Shown: positions 16,989 through 25,448, numbered from the stretch's first letter. The stretch: DNA of 64,000 nt from Bradyrhizobium manausense (GCF_018129685.1 NZ_JAFCLG010000015.1:62001-126000); one strand, 5' to 3'. Made by a program: numbers and translations. Notes: a model not told the origin generated them from the letters alone.

Positions 16989-18008
16989 GTGCTGGAAATC
17001 TTGCGAGGTCGGGGCGTGAACGGCGTCAATAGCGAGAAAGTCGGCCTCGGCAGTATCCGCCGGCCCGTCCTTGGTCTGGCCCTGGGTGGCGGTGCCGCAC
17101 GCGGGTTTGCCCACATCGGTATCATGAGGACGCTGCTGGCCAACCGCATCGTGCCAGATGTCGTGGTCGGCACCTCGATTGGCGCTGCCGTCGGCGGCGC
17201 CTATGCGGCCGACCGGCTCGATGCGCTGGAAGACTGGGCGCGAAGCCTGCAGGGCGTGCGCAATATTCTCGGCTATCTCGATATCCGCCTCGACGGCTCG
17301 GGCCTGATCGGAGGTGAGAAGCTCGCAAGCCGGCTCGAGGAGGCGATCGGCGAGACCCTCATCGAGGACCTGCCCATGAAATATGCGTCGGTCGCGACCG
17401 AAATCCGCACCGGCCACGAGATCTGGCTGACGCGTGGCCGCCTGGTCGAGGCGATGCGCGCCTCCTATGCGCTGCCGGGCATCTTCTCGCCCGTGATGGT
17501 CGGCGACCGCTGGCTGGTGGACGGCGCGCTGGTGAACCCGGTGCCGGTGTCGGCTGCCCGGGCGCTCGGCGCCGAAATCGTCATCGCGGTCAATCTGTCC
17601 ACCGACAGCTTCACACATGCGACGACGATCCATGCGCATGGCGCGACGCCAACGCCGGTGACGGAGGAGACCTCTGCCAAGCGGCGTTTTCCGCGCATCT
17701 TCTCGCCGGAAAGGACCGTCAAGCGCGAGTTCTTCGGCAGCGCCGGACGTCCCGGCATCTCGTCGGTGATGGTCGATGCCTTCAACATCATGCAGGACCG
17801 CATCACCCGCGCGCGGCTCGCCGGCGATCCGCCTGACCTCCTGATCACGCCGCGGGTCGGCCAGTTCGGCTGGTTCGACTTCCACCGCGCCGAGGATCTG
17901 ATCGCACACGGCGCGCGCGCCGCCGAACGCGCGCTCGAGTCGATCCGGGAAACGATCGACGTGCTGGCGCCGGCGCCCGAAGGCGCCGCGCCCAAGGCGG
18001 TCGACTAA
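16989..18008 (+). CDS. Patatin-like phospholipase (RssA/NTE-type)
   Basis: 339 residues from GTG 16989, with TTAGGAG seven bases upstream. The Ser-Asp dyad of patatins is intact: GGGAARG oxyanion loop at 33-39, GTSIG nucleophile motif with Ser63, and DGA with Asp178. The HIGIMRTLL segment after the first motif is typical of the bacterial RssA group. It likely hydrolyses membrane phospholipid acyl groups at the cytoplasmic face. It is followed 7 bases later by the end of a convergent CBS gene. Confidence 0.93.
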   Translation: MLEILRGRGVNGVNSEKVGLGSIRRPVLGLALGGGAARGFAHIGIMRTLLANRIVPDVVVGTSIGAAVGGAYAADRLDALEDWARSLQGVRNILGYLDIRLDGSGLIGGEKLASRLEEAIGETLIEDLPMKYASVATEIRTGHEIWLTRGRLVEAMRASYALPGIFSPVMVGDRWLVDGALVNPVPVSAARALGAEIVIAVNLSTDSFTHATTIHAHGATPTPVTEETSAKRRFPRIFSPERTVKREFFGSAGRPGISSVMVDAFNIMQDRITRARLAGDPPDLLITPRVGQFGWFDFHRAEDLIAHGARAAERALESIRETIDVLAPAPEGAAPKAVD

Positions 18009-18015
18009 GCCCGGC

Positions 18016-18445
18016 TCAGGCCGTCTTGATGTAGTCGCGCAGGGCTTCCTGCTCAGACTCGTATTCGCGCACACGCCATTTGACGATGTCACCGATGGAG
18101 ATGAGCCCGACCACCTTGCCGTTGTCGACGACAGGCAGGTGGCGGAATTTGCCGGTTGTCATCATCTCCATCAGCTCGGCGACCGTATCGGTCTCCTTGC
18201 AGCTCACGACCTTGCGGGTCATGACCTGGCTGACCGGCTCATCCAGCACACCGGCTCCGCGCTCGCCGAGCACGCGCACGATGTCGCGCTCGGACAGGAT
18301 GCCCTCGAGCCGGCTCTGGTCCAGTCACCAGCACCGCGCCGATCTTCTTCTCGCCGAGCAGCTTGACCGCGGCGGCGAGCTTGGCGTCGGGCGCGACGCT
18401 CATGATCTGGTGGCCCTTGGTATTGAGAATGGAACGTACCGTCAT
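18016..18445 (-). pseudogene. CBS-pair protein gene interrupted by a one-base frameshift
   Basis: The start codon at 18445 reads MTVRSILNTKGHQIMSVAPDAKLAAAVKLLGEKKIGAVLVT, the first CBS motif, then drifts into Arg-rich nonsense. From about 18325 downward a different frame continues with LEGILSERDIVRVLGERGAGVL, a second CBS motif with MTRKVVSCKETDTVAELM, and DNGKVVGLISIGDIVKWRV to the stop at 18016. Removing one C of the CC at 18321-18322 would join the halves as VTDQSRLEGI and give 142 residues, the normal length of this family. CBS pairs bind adenine nucleotides. The break may be a real mutation or a sequencing error. Confidence 0.85.
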
Positions 18446-18633
18446 TGTCGCCTCCCTGAATGGGATCCGTCCGCTTGGCGCGGTTGGGACTTATTCGCGA
18501 GTCTTCAACTAACAGTTTGGGCGCCGGTTTCAGGCTCAGGCGCTTTGCGAAGCGCAGCTTCTATCAGCTTGCCGCCTCGGAACATTCTTCTCTTGAATGA
18601 TGAATGAATTTGAGCCGCGCCGCAAGCGCCGCT

Positions 18634-19443
18634 TCAAATACCGTTTGAAATGTCCTGTGATGACGCATCCGCAGCATCATCGCTTCGCACGCGCGGTACG
18701 GGATCGAACAGCGCGAACAGCAGCAGGCCGGCAAAGAAGCCACCGATATGAGCTTCCCAGGCAACGCCGGCGCTATCGCTTTCAACGCCGATCGCGCCGA
18801 CGCCGAAGACGATGTTCATCACGAACCACACCAGCAGGAAGCCGACGATCCGCCGGTCACGCAGCGCCTGAAACAGCGGCAGCGCAGGAACCCTGGCGGC
18901 GGTGTCGGCGTCCGAACGGCTGAACGACAGGAAGCTGCCGCGCACGAAGGCGAACCGGATCGCCGCCGCCATCGCACCCGACACCGAGGCCGAAGCGCCG
19001 ATCATCGGCACCACCGCATGCTCGTGGGTGACGAGATGGGCGAGCGCGCCGGCCGCGGCCGTCACCGCCAGGAACAAGAAGAAGCGCAAGCCGCCGAAGC
19101 GCCGTGCCAGCGCGCTGCCGAACGGCAGCAGCCACAGCACGTTGAACGCAAGATGGGTGAGATTGGCGTGCAGCAGCGAATAGGTGACGAAGGTCCAGAC
19201 CTTGGCGCCGGCGCCGCCCTCGAACTGCAGATTGACAAGTGAGGAATCGTAACGCTTCGGGATGAAGCCGAACACGTCGATCGTCCAGTTCTCCAGCTCC
19301 GGCGGCAGCAGCACCCGCAAATGAACGAGCGCCAGCAGGACGACATAAGACGTCAGCGGCAACGGCAAGGTCAGAATCGGCTCGCGCGGGGCCTCTTCGA
19401 CGACGACCGGCTGGTCCGACGGGAGTGATGGCGGGGAATCCAA
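18634..19443 (-). CDS. Rhomboid-family intramembrane serine protease
   Basis: 269 residues if started at TTG 19443 (reading LDSPPSLPSDQP); the frame stays open to a GTG at 19602, but that region contains a strong terminator hairpin on the same strand. Six or so membrane helices are visible. The second helix region has HANLTHLAFNVLW (HxxxN motif), helix 4 has GASASVSG with nucleophile Ser151, and helix 6 has AHIGGF with His232, so the catalytic dyad is intact. Rhomboids cleave transmembrane proteins within the membrane; the substrate is unknown. The start is uncertain. Confidence 0.85.
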   Translation of the reverse strand: MDSPPSLPSDQPVVVEEAPREPILTLPLPLTSYVVLLALVHLRVLLPPELENWTIDVFGFIPKRYDSSLVNLQFEGGAGAKVWTFVTYSLLHANLTHLAFNVLWLLPFGSALARRFGGLRFFLFLAVTAAAGALAHLVTHEHAVVPMIGASASVSGAMAAAIRFAFVRGSFLSFSRSDADTAARVPALPLFQALRDRRIVGFLLVWFVMNIVFGVGAIGVESDSAGVAWEAHIGGFFAGLLLFALFDPVPRVRSDDAADASSQDISNGI

Positions 19444-19516
19444 GGCGGTTTCGCTTTCGGGCGCGAGCGAGGCAACAGCTTGGAGATAGTCGCGTTTGCC
19501 GGCCTTGCGCAAGTGC

Positions 19517-19553
19517 ACAAAAGGAAAAGGCAGGGCCCTGGGAAGCCCTGCCT
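19517..19553 (-). terminator. Strong intrinsic terminator upstream of the rhomboid gene
   Basis: On the minus strand a perfect nine-base-pair stem, AGGCAGGGC/GCCCTGCCT (19528-19536 with 19545-19553) and an eight-base loop, is followed by TTTTCCTTTTGT. The orientation fits only minus-strand transcription. It lies about 75 bases before the rhomboid start, so it would end either a small RNA or an attenuated leader. Confidence 0.8.
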
Positions 19554-19720
19554 GTCCGTGTCGATCTTGCCGGCACTGCGGAGGAACAAGGAGTATCCCC
19601 ACCCCTCCCCGCGGCCAGTGACCAAACTGTTTGACGCCCGTGTACAGGCCCCGCCGAGAACCTGGAAGAAGCGGCGAGACTTGCGACCGCGATCACCCTA
19701 GCAGCCGCGAGCCGGAACGA
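19517..19720 (-). ncRNA. Candidate small RNA or attenuator leader
   Basis: The 451-base gap between the rhomboid and PAS_5 genes ends, on the minus strand, in the strong terminator at 19517-19553. Upstream of it lie further stems (CGCCG/CGGCG, CAGT/ACTG and a G-rich block pairing with CTCCGC). An AT-rich promoter-like zone with a CtrA box lies at 19725-19746. No ORF in the stretch looks protein-like. Either an RNA of roughly 200 nt or a terminating leader of the rhomboid transcript would explain this. It does not match SRP RNA, tmRNA or RNase P RNA motifs I know. The 5' end is a guess. Confidence 0.4.
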
Positions 19721-19730
19721 AAGCGCATAG

Positions 19731-19746
19731 TTAATTTAACGTTAAC
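19731..19746. promoter_or_regulatory. ctrA box: Perfect CtrA-type binding box
   Basis: The sequence TTAA-TTTAACG-TTAAC matches the full TTAA-N7-TTAAC consensus of the alphaproteobacterial cell-cycle regulator CtrA. It is 149 bases upstream of the PAS_5 gene on the plus strand and overlaps the AT-rich promoter-like zone for the minus-strand transcript. The core is also a palindrome, TTAACGTTAA. Consensus from established CtrA literature; binding here is inferred. Confidence 0.55.
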
Positions 19747-19847
19747 GACGCAAAGGCAGCGCGAAGGGCCCCGAAAACGTCCCCACGGCATAGACGCTGC
19801 AATTCCCCTCCTGCACAACAACACAGGGATCTCAGGTGCACTGAAGC

Positions 19848-19863
19848 GGGACAGGTTTGTCCC
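19848..19863. promoter_or_regulatory. Short inverted repeat upstream of the PAS_5 gene
   Basis: GGGACA-GGTT-TGTCCC is a perfect six-base inverted repeat ending 31 bases before the start codon of the PAS_5 gene. It could be an operator or a leader hairpin; there is no further evidence. Confidence 0.3.
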
Positions 19864-19894
19864 ACGAGGTTGCGCCGAGGGGTAAGCGTCAGTC

Positions 19895-20449
19895 ATGAAA
19901 CATCCATCGAGCCGCGCGTTCTTCGCATACTGGGACAAGAAGCGCGGCAGCGCGCGGGCCCCTGAGCGGGCCGATATCGACCCGGCCGCCGTTCGCGAGC
20001 TGCTCGGCGATATCTTCGTCCTGTCGTGCGAGCCGAAAACGGGTTTTCCATTCCGTGTCGCCGGCACTCGCGTCTGCGCGCTCGCCGGCCGCGATCTCAA
20101 GGACCAGGGCTTTGCCGCACTGTTCGCGGAAACCAGCCGCGGCGAGATCGAGGAGATCGCCACCATCGTCGCCGACGAGACGTTGGGCGCCATCGCCGGT
20201 CTCACGGCTCAGCGCCAGGACGGCAGCAAGGCGCACCTCGAACTGCTGCTGCTGCCCTTCAACACCCGTCCGCACACGCCCGTGAGCGTGACCGGCGTAC
20301 TCGCGCCATTCGATGACGAATGCGGCGCGCTTGGCCCGTTCACCGTGACGTCCTGGCGCTATCTGCACCAGCCGGAGAAGATATTGCCGCGCGCCATCCG
20401 CAAATTGCAGATCGCGCGCGGCCTGATGGTGTACGAGGGGCTGCGCTAG
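19895..20449 (+). CDS. PAS_5-family protein
   Basis: 184 residues from ATG 19895 (MKHPSSRAFFAYWDKKRG). The pattern AxxRADIDPAAVRELLGDIFVL followed by FPFRVAGTRVCALAGRDLK is characteristic of the PAS_5 (PF07310) family, single-domain proteins very common in Rhizobiales; FAALFAETSRGEIEEI follows. Some relatives are linked to motility or cell-cycle-regulated processes, but the function here is unknown. There is no output domain, so it would act through a partner. The CtrA box 149 bases upstream suggests cell-cycle-controlled expression. Confidence 0.85.
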   Translation: MKHPSSRAFFAYWDKKRGSARAPERADIDPAAVRELLGDIFVLSCEPKTGFPFRVAGTRVCALAGRDLKDQGFAALFAETSRGEIEEIATIVADETLGAIAGLTAQRQDGSKAHLELLLLPFNTRPHTPVSVTGVLAPFDDECGALGPFTVTSWRYLHQPEKILPRAIRKLQIARGLMVYEGLR

Positions 20450-20470
20450 GGCATCCTCCCCCATGTCCGC

Positions 20471-20860
20471 TTACGGCATCGCCAGATGCCAGGCTCCGTT
20501 CAGGAAACCGTCGCCGGTGACGTCGCCGGGCTTGGTGTCCTTGGCAAACGTGTAGAGCGGCTTGCCGTTGTGGGCCCACTGCTTGGTGCCGTCGTCGCGG
20601 GTGATGATGGTGTAGCCGTCGCCGGGCGCATCGCTGGCCTCGGCCTTCAGCGCCGGCCAGTTTGTCGCACACGGACCATTGCAGGCCGACTTGCCGTCCA
20701 TGTCCTTGTCGAATGTATAGAGCGACATGCCCTTGGCGTCGGTGAGCACGTTGCCCTTGTCGGTCTTGCCGGTCTTGGTCGGCGGTGCCGCGAGCGCAGC
20801 CGAGGTGAGCGCGAGCGCTGACACGAGCGTGAGCGCGAAGCGGATCGAGGACGTCGTCAT
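20471..20860 (-). CDS. Exported COG4315 (Lipoprotein_15 repeat) protein
   Basis: 129 residues from ATG 20860 with GGAGACACC immediately upstream; longer in-frame starts lack a ribosome site. A signal peptide (FALTLVSALALTSAALAA) precedes two repeats of the PF03640 type: GMSLYTFDKDMDGKSACNGPCATNWPAL and GKPLYTFAKDTKPGDVTGDG, with the conserved CNGPCATNWP cysteine pair. Members are periplasmic or surface proteins of unknown function, probably heme or metal associated. The gene converges with PAS_5 (21-base gap). Confidence 0.88.
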   Translation of the reverse strand: MTTSSIRFALTLVSALALTSAALAAPPTKTGKTDKGNVLTDAKGMSLYTFDKDMDGKSACNGPCATNWPALKAEASDAPGDGYTIITRDDGTKQWAHNGKPLYTFAKDTKPGDVTGDGFLNGAWHLAMP

Positions 20861-21003
20861 GGTGTCTCCTGTCATGCAATTGGCTTGCAAGAGGTAGGAC
20901 GCCGCATCGCGCGCACTATTCCTCGAAATCGGGCAAAGATATTTTTGGCTGCGTCCAACAGCGCGGCGGAATAAATTGCGGTGCACGATACGGAACAGGG
21001 ACG

Positions 21004-21507
21004 ATGAGAAAGCCGCATTGGCGCCGCGCATGCGCCGAAGACCTCGAGGCGATCAGCGCGATCGCCGGGCGAATTCATCCAGAACTCCCCGAGCGCCCGG
21101 AGGTGTTCGCCGAAAAGATGCGGCTTTCTCCGGACGGTTGCCGCGTGCTCGCCGCAGGCAACGAGATCGCGGGCTACGGTTTTGCGCATCCCTGGATGCA
21201 GCACCACATCCCGCCGCTCGATCGCTTTCTCGACCGATTGCCTGACGCGGCGGATTGCCTCTATGTGCACGACGTGGCCGTACTGCCCGATTGCCGTGGC
21301 GGCGCGGCGCGCGCTTATGTCGCAGGGATCGAACAGCTCGCGCGATCATCCGGCATCGCGACGCTTGCGCTGGTCTCGGTCTACGGCACGCGACCGCTGT
21401 GGGAGCGTCTGGGATTCGAGCCCGTCACCGCGGATGCGGCGCTGCAAGACAAGCTCGCATCCTACGGTCCGAGTGCAACCTATATGCTGCGCGAGCTCGC
21501 CGAATAG
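21004..21507 (+). CDS. GNAT-family N-acetyltransferase
   Basis: 167 residues from ATG 21004. The motif A region VHDVAVLPDCRGGAARAYVAGI corresponds to the acetyl-CoA pyrophosphate loop (QxxGxG/A degenerate as CRGGAA), preceded by an acidic N-terminal RRACAEDLEAISAIAG, and ended by RPLWERLGFEPV, the usual GNAT end. Substrate is unknown. It stands 15 bases before the convergent end of the helicase gene. Confidence 0.88.
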   Translation: MRKPHWRRACAEDLEAISAIAGRIHPELPERPEVFAEKMRLSPDGCRVLAAGNEIAGYGFAHPWMQHHIPPLDRFLDRLPDAADCLYVHDVAVLPDCRGGAARAYVAGIEQLARSSGIATLALVSVYGTRPLWERLGFEPVTADAALQDKLASYGPSATYMLRELAE

Positions 21508-21522
21508 GGCCGCACGGATCTC

Positions 21523-23517
21523 TCAGCCGCGGCGCTTCTTCTTGTTTTTCTTGCCCGACGCGCCCGGCCATTCGGTGACCGACGGCGCATGTTTGGCGTC
21601 ACCGGATTTGTCTCCGAATGTCTTGTTCTTCTTGCCGAACGCCGGCTTGCCGAATTTGCCGTCGTGAGGCTTGAAGTCAGTCTTGGCGGGCGGCTTGCCC
21701 TTGCCTTCCGGCTTTCCCCGCGGCCGGTCGTGATGCTTCGGCTCCTTCGCCTTCCAGGATTCGTCGCTCCGACGGACGAATTGATCGCCGTCGCCATCCT
21801 CGCGCTGCGGAGTGCGTGCGCGCTTCTCCACCGGCGCCTGTGCCGGCGATGCACCGGCCATCGGCTCGAGGCGGATATTGTCTTCCTTGTCCGGACGCTT
21901 GATCTTGGCAGCGAAGGAGTCCGCAACCCGCTCGGAGATTTCGAACTCCGTCGTGGTGTCCATGATCTTGATCGCGCCGATGTCGCCCTTGTCGATGCCT
22001 CCGCGACGACAGATCATCGGCAAGAGCCAGCGCGCTTCCGCATTCTTTCTTCGTCCGATGTTGGCCCGGAACCATACGGTGGCCTCCGTCATGCCATGCT
22101 TCGGCGACGATTTCCCCGATTTGGGCCGAGGCCTCTCGGCGCGATCATCGCTACGCGATGCGCGATCGTCGCGGTGGCGATCGTCACGCGGCCGGCCACT
22201 TCGCTCGCCGGGATCAACGATGTCTTCCGGTGACGGCAGCCGCGCGCGATAGAGCCGCGCGAGCGCGGCCGCGATGTCCTCGGCCGACCGCTCGGCCAGC
22301 AAGGCCTGCGCCAGCGCCAGATCCTCGGCGGTCGTCTCCTCGGAGAACAATGCGTCCTTCAGCATGCGCTCGTGATCGAGCTTGCGGATCTCATCCGCCT
22401 GCGGCGCAGTGCCCCAACTCGCCTCGATGCCCGACAAATTCAGCAGCACCTCGGCACGCCGCCGTCGTATCGGCGGCACCAGCAGAACGCTGACGCCCTT
22501 GCGGCCGGCGCGGCCGGTGCGGCCTGAGCGATGTTGCATGACCTCCGGATCGTTCGGCAGATCGGCGTGAATGACAAGATCGAGGCTCGGCAGATCGATG
22601 CCGCGAGCAGCGACGTCGGTCGCGACGCAAATGCGGGCGCGCCCGTCCCGGAGCGACTGGAGCGCCAGGGTACGCTCGTTCTGCGTCAATTCGCCTGAGA
22701 GAGCGACGACGGAAAAACCGCGCTCCAAGAGCGCCGCCTGCAAATGCCTGACCGCATCGCGCGTGTTGCAGAACACCAGCGCGCTCGGCGACTCGTAAAA
22801 GCGCAGCACGTTGACGACGGCGTGCTCGACATCGCCGGGAGCAACCCGGATGGCGCGGTACTCGATGTCGGCGTGACCGCCTTCGTCGCCGGCGACTTCG
22901 ATCCGGAACGCCTGATGCTGATATTGTTTCGCCAGCGCCACGATGCCGCGCGGAAACGTCGCCGAGAACAACAAGGTCCGGCGCGTGTCCGGGGTGGTCT
23001 TGAGGATGAACTCCATGTCCTCGCGAAAGCCGAGATTGAGCATCTCGTCGGCCTCGTCGAGCACGACGACCTTCAATTCCGAGATGTCGAGACGGCCACG
23101 GCGAAGATGATCGCACAGGCGGCCTGGCGTGCCGACGACGATGTGCGCGCCGGCGGCCAGCTCCCGCTGCTCGCGGCGTGGGTCCATGCCGCCGACGCAG
23201 GATACGACGCGCGCCCCGGCATGCTCATAGAGCCAGGTGAGCTCGCGCTGGACCTGCAAGGCGAGCTCCCGGGTCGGCGCGACGATCAGCGCCAGCGGCG
23301 CTGCGGCCTGCGCGAAACGCTCGGCATCGGCGAGCAGATCCTTGGCCATGGCCAGACCGTAGGCGACGGTCTTGCCCGAGCCGGTTTGCGCCGACACCAG
23401 AAGATCGCGGTCAACGGCGTCCTCGCCGAGTACAGCAAGTTGAACCGGGGTCGGTGAATCGTAATTGCGCTCAGCCAGGGCACGGGCGAGCGGCGGGGTC
23501 AGGGCCGGAAAAGACAC
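21523..23517 (-). CDS. DEAD-box ATP-dependent RNA helicase with DbpA-type RNA-binding domain
   Basis: 664 residues from GTG 23517 (VSFPALTPPLARALAERNY); the longer open frame has no helicase character. Q-motif YDSPTPVQ, Walker A AQTGSGKT (43-50), PTRELALQ, DEAD (154-157), SAT (185-187) and HRSGRTGRAG are all intact. After the helicase core come about 60 charged residues, then a DbpA-like C-terminal fold (VWFRANIGRRKNAEARWLLPMICRRGGI), and a Lys/Gly-rich basic tail. This arrangement matches the CsdA/DeaD type of enzyme that remodels RNA in ribosome assembly and cold shock. The exact orthologue (deaD) is likely but not certain. Confidence 0.93.
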   Translation of the reverse strand: MSFPALTPPLARALAERNYDSPTPVQLAVLGEDAVDRDLLVSAQTGSGKTVAYGLAMAKDLLADAERFAQAAAPLALIVAPTRELALQVQRELTWLYEHAGARVVSCVGGMDPRREQRELAAGAHIVVGTPGRLCDHLRRGRLDISELKVVVLDEADEMLNLGFREDMEFILKTTPDTRRTLLFSATFPRGIVALAKQYQHQAFRIEVAGDEGGHADIEYRAIRVAPGDVEHAVVNVLRFYESPSALVFCNTRDAVRHLQAALLERGFSVVALSGELTQNERTLALQSLRDGRARICVATDVAARGIDLPSLDLVIHADLPNDPEVMQHRSGRTGRAGRKGVSVLLVPPIRRRRAEVLLNLSGIEASWGTAPQADEIRKLDHERMLKDALFSEETTAEDLALAQALLAERSAEDIAAALARLYRARLPSPEDIVDPGERSGRPRDDRHRDDRASRSDDRAERPRPKSGKSSPKHGMTEATVWFRANIGRRKNAEARWLLPMICRRGGIDKGDIGAIKIMDTTTEFEISERVADSFAAKIKRPDKEDNIRLEPMAGASPAQAPVEKRARTPQREDGDGDQFVRRSDESWKAKEPKHHDRPRGKPEGKGKPPAKTDFKPHDGKFGKPAFGKKNKTFGDKSGDAKHAPSVTEWPGASGKKNKKKRRG

Positions 23518-23803
23518 GAGATGAAAAACCTTGGTTGGTGGGGCGCTGAACGGAAAGCCAAGGGGCCTCGACGCTGCAATCGATGCAGGAGGCCCGGTCG
23601 CACCCATGATGATCTTGATTTGGACGCTCTTTACGCCAGCGGTGACCAAATCACCATGCTTTTGATGCATGGCGTTGGCGACAGGGTGAACAAGGCCGGG
23701 ATGCTCGGCCCGGCGCTCTTGACGCGCTTTTGAGGCGGAACGGCGGACTCTTGCGGCCATCTCGCCTAAATTAGGCGCGATCGGAGGTGTCAGGGATGCA
23801 TCT

Positions 23804-24313
23804 GTGAGCTCAGGCGAACGTCAGTGCGGCGACTGCACGCTTTGCTGCAAGGTGATGGCCATCGAGGCGCTCGCCAAGCCGGCGGGCACCTGGTGCGCGC
23901 AATGCCGGCCGGGCCGCGGCTGCCTCAACTATGCCGGCCGGCCCGACGAATGCGCCAGCTTCAGCTGCCTCTGGCTCGTCAACGACCTCCTGGACGAGCG
24001 CTGGAAGCCGAGCCGCTCCAAGCTGGTCCTGACCACCTCCGAGGACGGCGTCGAAATCCGCTGCGACCCCGGCTCACCCAACGCGTGGCACAGGGAGCCC
24101 TACGCCAGCGAGATTCGCGCCTGGGCCGCGGAAGGCGAGCACAACGACATGACGGTCGTCGTGATCGTCGGCCGGCGCATGATCCTCGTCACGCCGGAGC
24201 GCGAGTTCGATCTCGGCATCGTGGGACCGGACGAGCGTATCGTCCGCGAGCTGGAGGGCACGAAGGTGGTGGGCGCGACGGTGCTGAGGGCGGGTGAGCT
24301 TGACGCCGGCTGA
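23804..24313 (+). CDS. Cysteine-rich YkgJ-like protein (predicted metal/Fe-S binding)
   Basis: 169 residues from GTG 23804. The first 55 residues contain CGDCTLCC (Cys 8, 11, 14, 15), CAQCRPGRGC (31, 34, 40), and further cysteines at 50 and 55, the pattern of the YkgJ (CxxCxxCC) zinc or iron-sulfur cluster family. The C-terminal half is an uncharacterised alpha/beta region (MTVVVIVGRRMILVTPEREFDL). Function unknown; it may bind a metal cluster. It is divergent from the helicase across a gap of 286 bases, which holds no other gene. Confidence 0.85.
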   Translation: MSSGERQCGDCTLCCKVMAIEALAKPAGTWCAQCRPGRGCLNYAGRPDECASFSCLWLVNDLLDERWKPSRSKLVLTTSEDGVEIRCDPGSPNAWHREPYASEIRAWAAEGEHNDMTVVVIVGRRMILVTPEREFDLGIVGPDERIVRELEGTKVVGATVLRAGELDAG

Positions 24314-24322
24314 TCGCGGCAA

Positions 24323-24940
24323 CTACCGCGCCTCGCACCACGCTTTGCGCTCCTCGTCGGCGCGCTTCTGCGCTTCCGAGTCCGCCAGCATTTCTTCTTT
24401 TGAATGATACACTTTCTCGTACACTTTCGTCTCTTGTGACGGTCCGTCGTAGGCATCAGCGAAGCCGGCAAGCGGTATGGTCACATTGATCGGCGAATTG
24501 GTTTTGTCGATCGCCCCTACAAACAAGCTGTGTCCCCGCCTGACCTGATCGAGGATTTCCGGTCCGGCCACATATTCGGCCGTGCAACCATTAGCAAAGC
24601 AGTGGATGTAGGGCCGCTCTATCGGCTCGCTTTGGTCGATGATGATCCGGACCCCACGCTCCCGGTTCACGCCGGGTGGAAGCGTGACCCGCAATGCCTT
24701 CTTGTCACCTCCGCCTCGCTCGATGAGCAGCGCCGATACAATCGCTCCGCAGTTAATGTTCGAGCGATTGTCCGGACCGATGACATTTCGGCGGCCATCC
24801 CGGCCGATAAAGCAGGTCTCGCCCAAGCAAAACTTGGCCCAGGGAGAGAAAGTGAGCGCTGGAAGGCCAGCCTCCTCTGCGCTCACCGGCGTGGCGACGA
24901 GACAAACAAGTGCAATCGAGCCGAACCAACGCACCAGCAT
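24323..24940 (-). CDS. Invasion-associated locus B (IalB) family exported protein
   Basis: 205 residues from ATG 24940 (MLVRWFGSIALVCLVATPVSA signal peptide); a longer open frame to 24991 has no signal character. PWAKFCLGETCFIGRDGRR, GVRIIIDQSEPIERPYIHCFANGCTAEY with conserved cysteines and IPLAGFADAYDG match PF06776. IalB proteins are periplasmic or inner-surface proteins in Alphaproteobacteria; the Bartonella name reflects a host-invasion phenotype and does not imply virulence here. It converges with the YkgJ-like gene (9-base gap). Confidence 0.92.
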   Translation of the reverse strand: MLVRWFGSIALVCLVATPVSAEEAGLPALTFSPWAKFCLGETCFIGRDGRRNVIGPDNRSNINCGAIVSALLIERGGGDKKALRVTLPPGVNRERGVRIIIDQSEPIERPYIHCFANGCTAEYVAGPEILDQVRRGHSLFVGAIDKTNSPINVTIPLAGFADAYDGPSQETKVYEKVYHSKEEMLADSEAQKRADEERKAWCEAR

Positions 24941-25080
24941 ATTGGACCTCGAGCCTTCCCCGAGAGGATCATGGGCACAAGCATGCCACAAACTTTGTCC
25001 GGATTAGGGAGCCCTTGCTACACCGGCCATTCCATCCCAAATCGTGCCTCGCAAGAGAACAGAACAGGACAGGTGACGAC

Positions 25081-25434
25081 ATGGCCGACAGCATTTCGCT
25101 CGCCGACAAGCTCGCGACCTTTGATGACCACTGGTCGCCGCGCACGGTCACGACCTTCAACGATTGCGACGTGATGGTGGTGAAGGTGAAGGGCGAATTC
25201 ACCTGGCACAAGCACGACGACACCGACGATTTCTTTCTCGTCCTGAAGGGCCAGCTGGACATCGAATTGCGCGACCGGACCGTGACGCTTGGACCGGGCG
25301 AGCTCTATGTCGTGCCCAAGGGTGTCGAGCATCGCCCGGTGGCGCGTGAGGAGGTTCACCTGCTGCTGATCGAGCCTTCCGGCACGCCGAACACGGGCGA
25401 CAAAGCCACCGCCGCTCCGCGCAAGCTCGCATAG
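25081..25434 (+). CDS. Small cupin-domain protein
   Basis: 117 residues from ATG 25081 with AGGTGACGAC just upstream. The single cupin fold has the metal ligands His43 and His45 (WHKHDD), an acidic residue at about 50 and His84 (GVEHRPV). Stand-alone cupins of this type are common in Rhizobiales and often unassigned; some are dioxygenases or sugar isomerases. No activity can be named. Confidence 0.88.
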   Translation: MADSISLADKLATFDDHWSPRTVTTFNDCDVMVVKVKGEFTWHKHDDTDDFFLVLKGQLDIELRDRTVTLGPGELYVVPKGVEHRPVAREEVHLLLIEPSGTPNTGDKATAAPRKLA

Positions 25435-25448
25435 GGATATCGTGCGGC

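Noticed and set aside
18016..18445. Programmed frameshifting in the CBS gene.
   Set aside because: There is no slippery heptamer or downstream pseudoknot, and removing one base gives the normal protein; a mutation or an error is simpler.
19517..19720. 6S RNA or SRP RNA as identity of the 19.6-kb transcript.
   Set aside because: The GGUCAGGUCCGGAAGGAAGC-type SRP signature is absent, and I could not find the 6S bubble with paired ends. It is left as an unnamed candidate.
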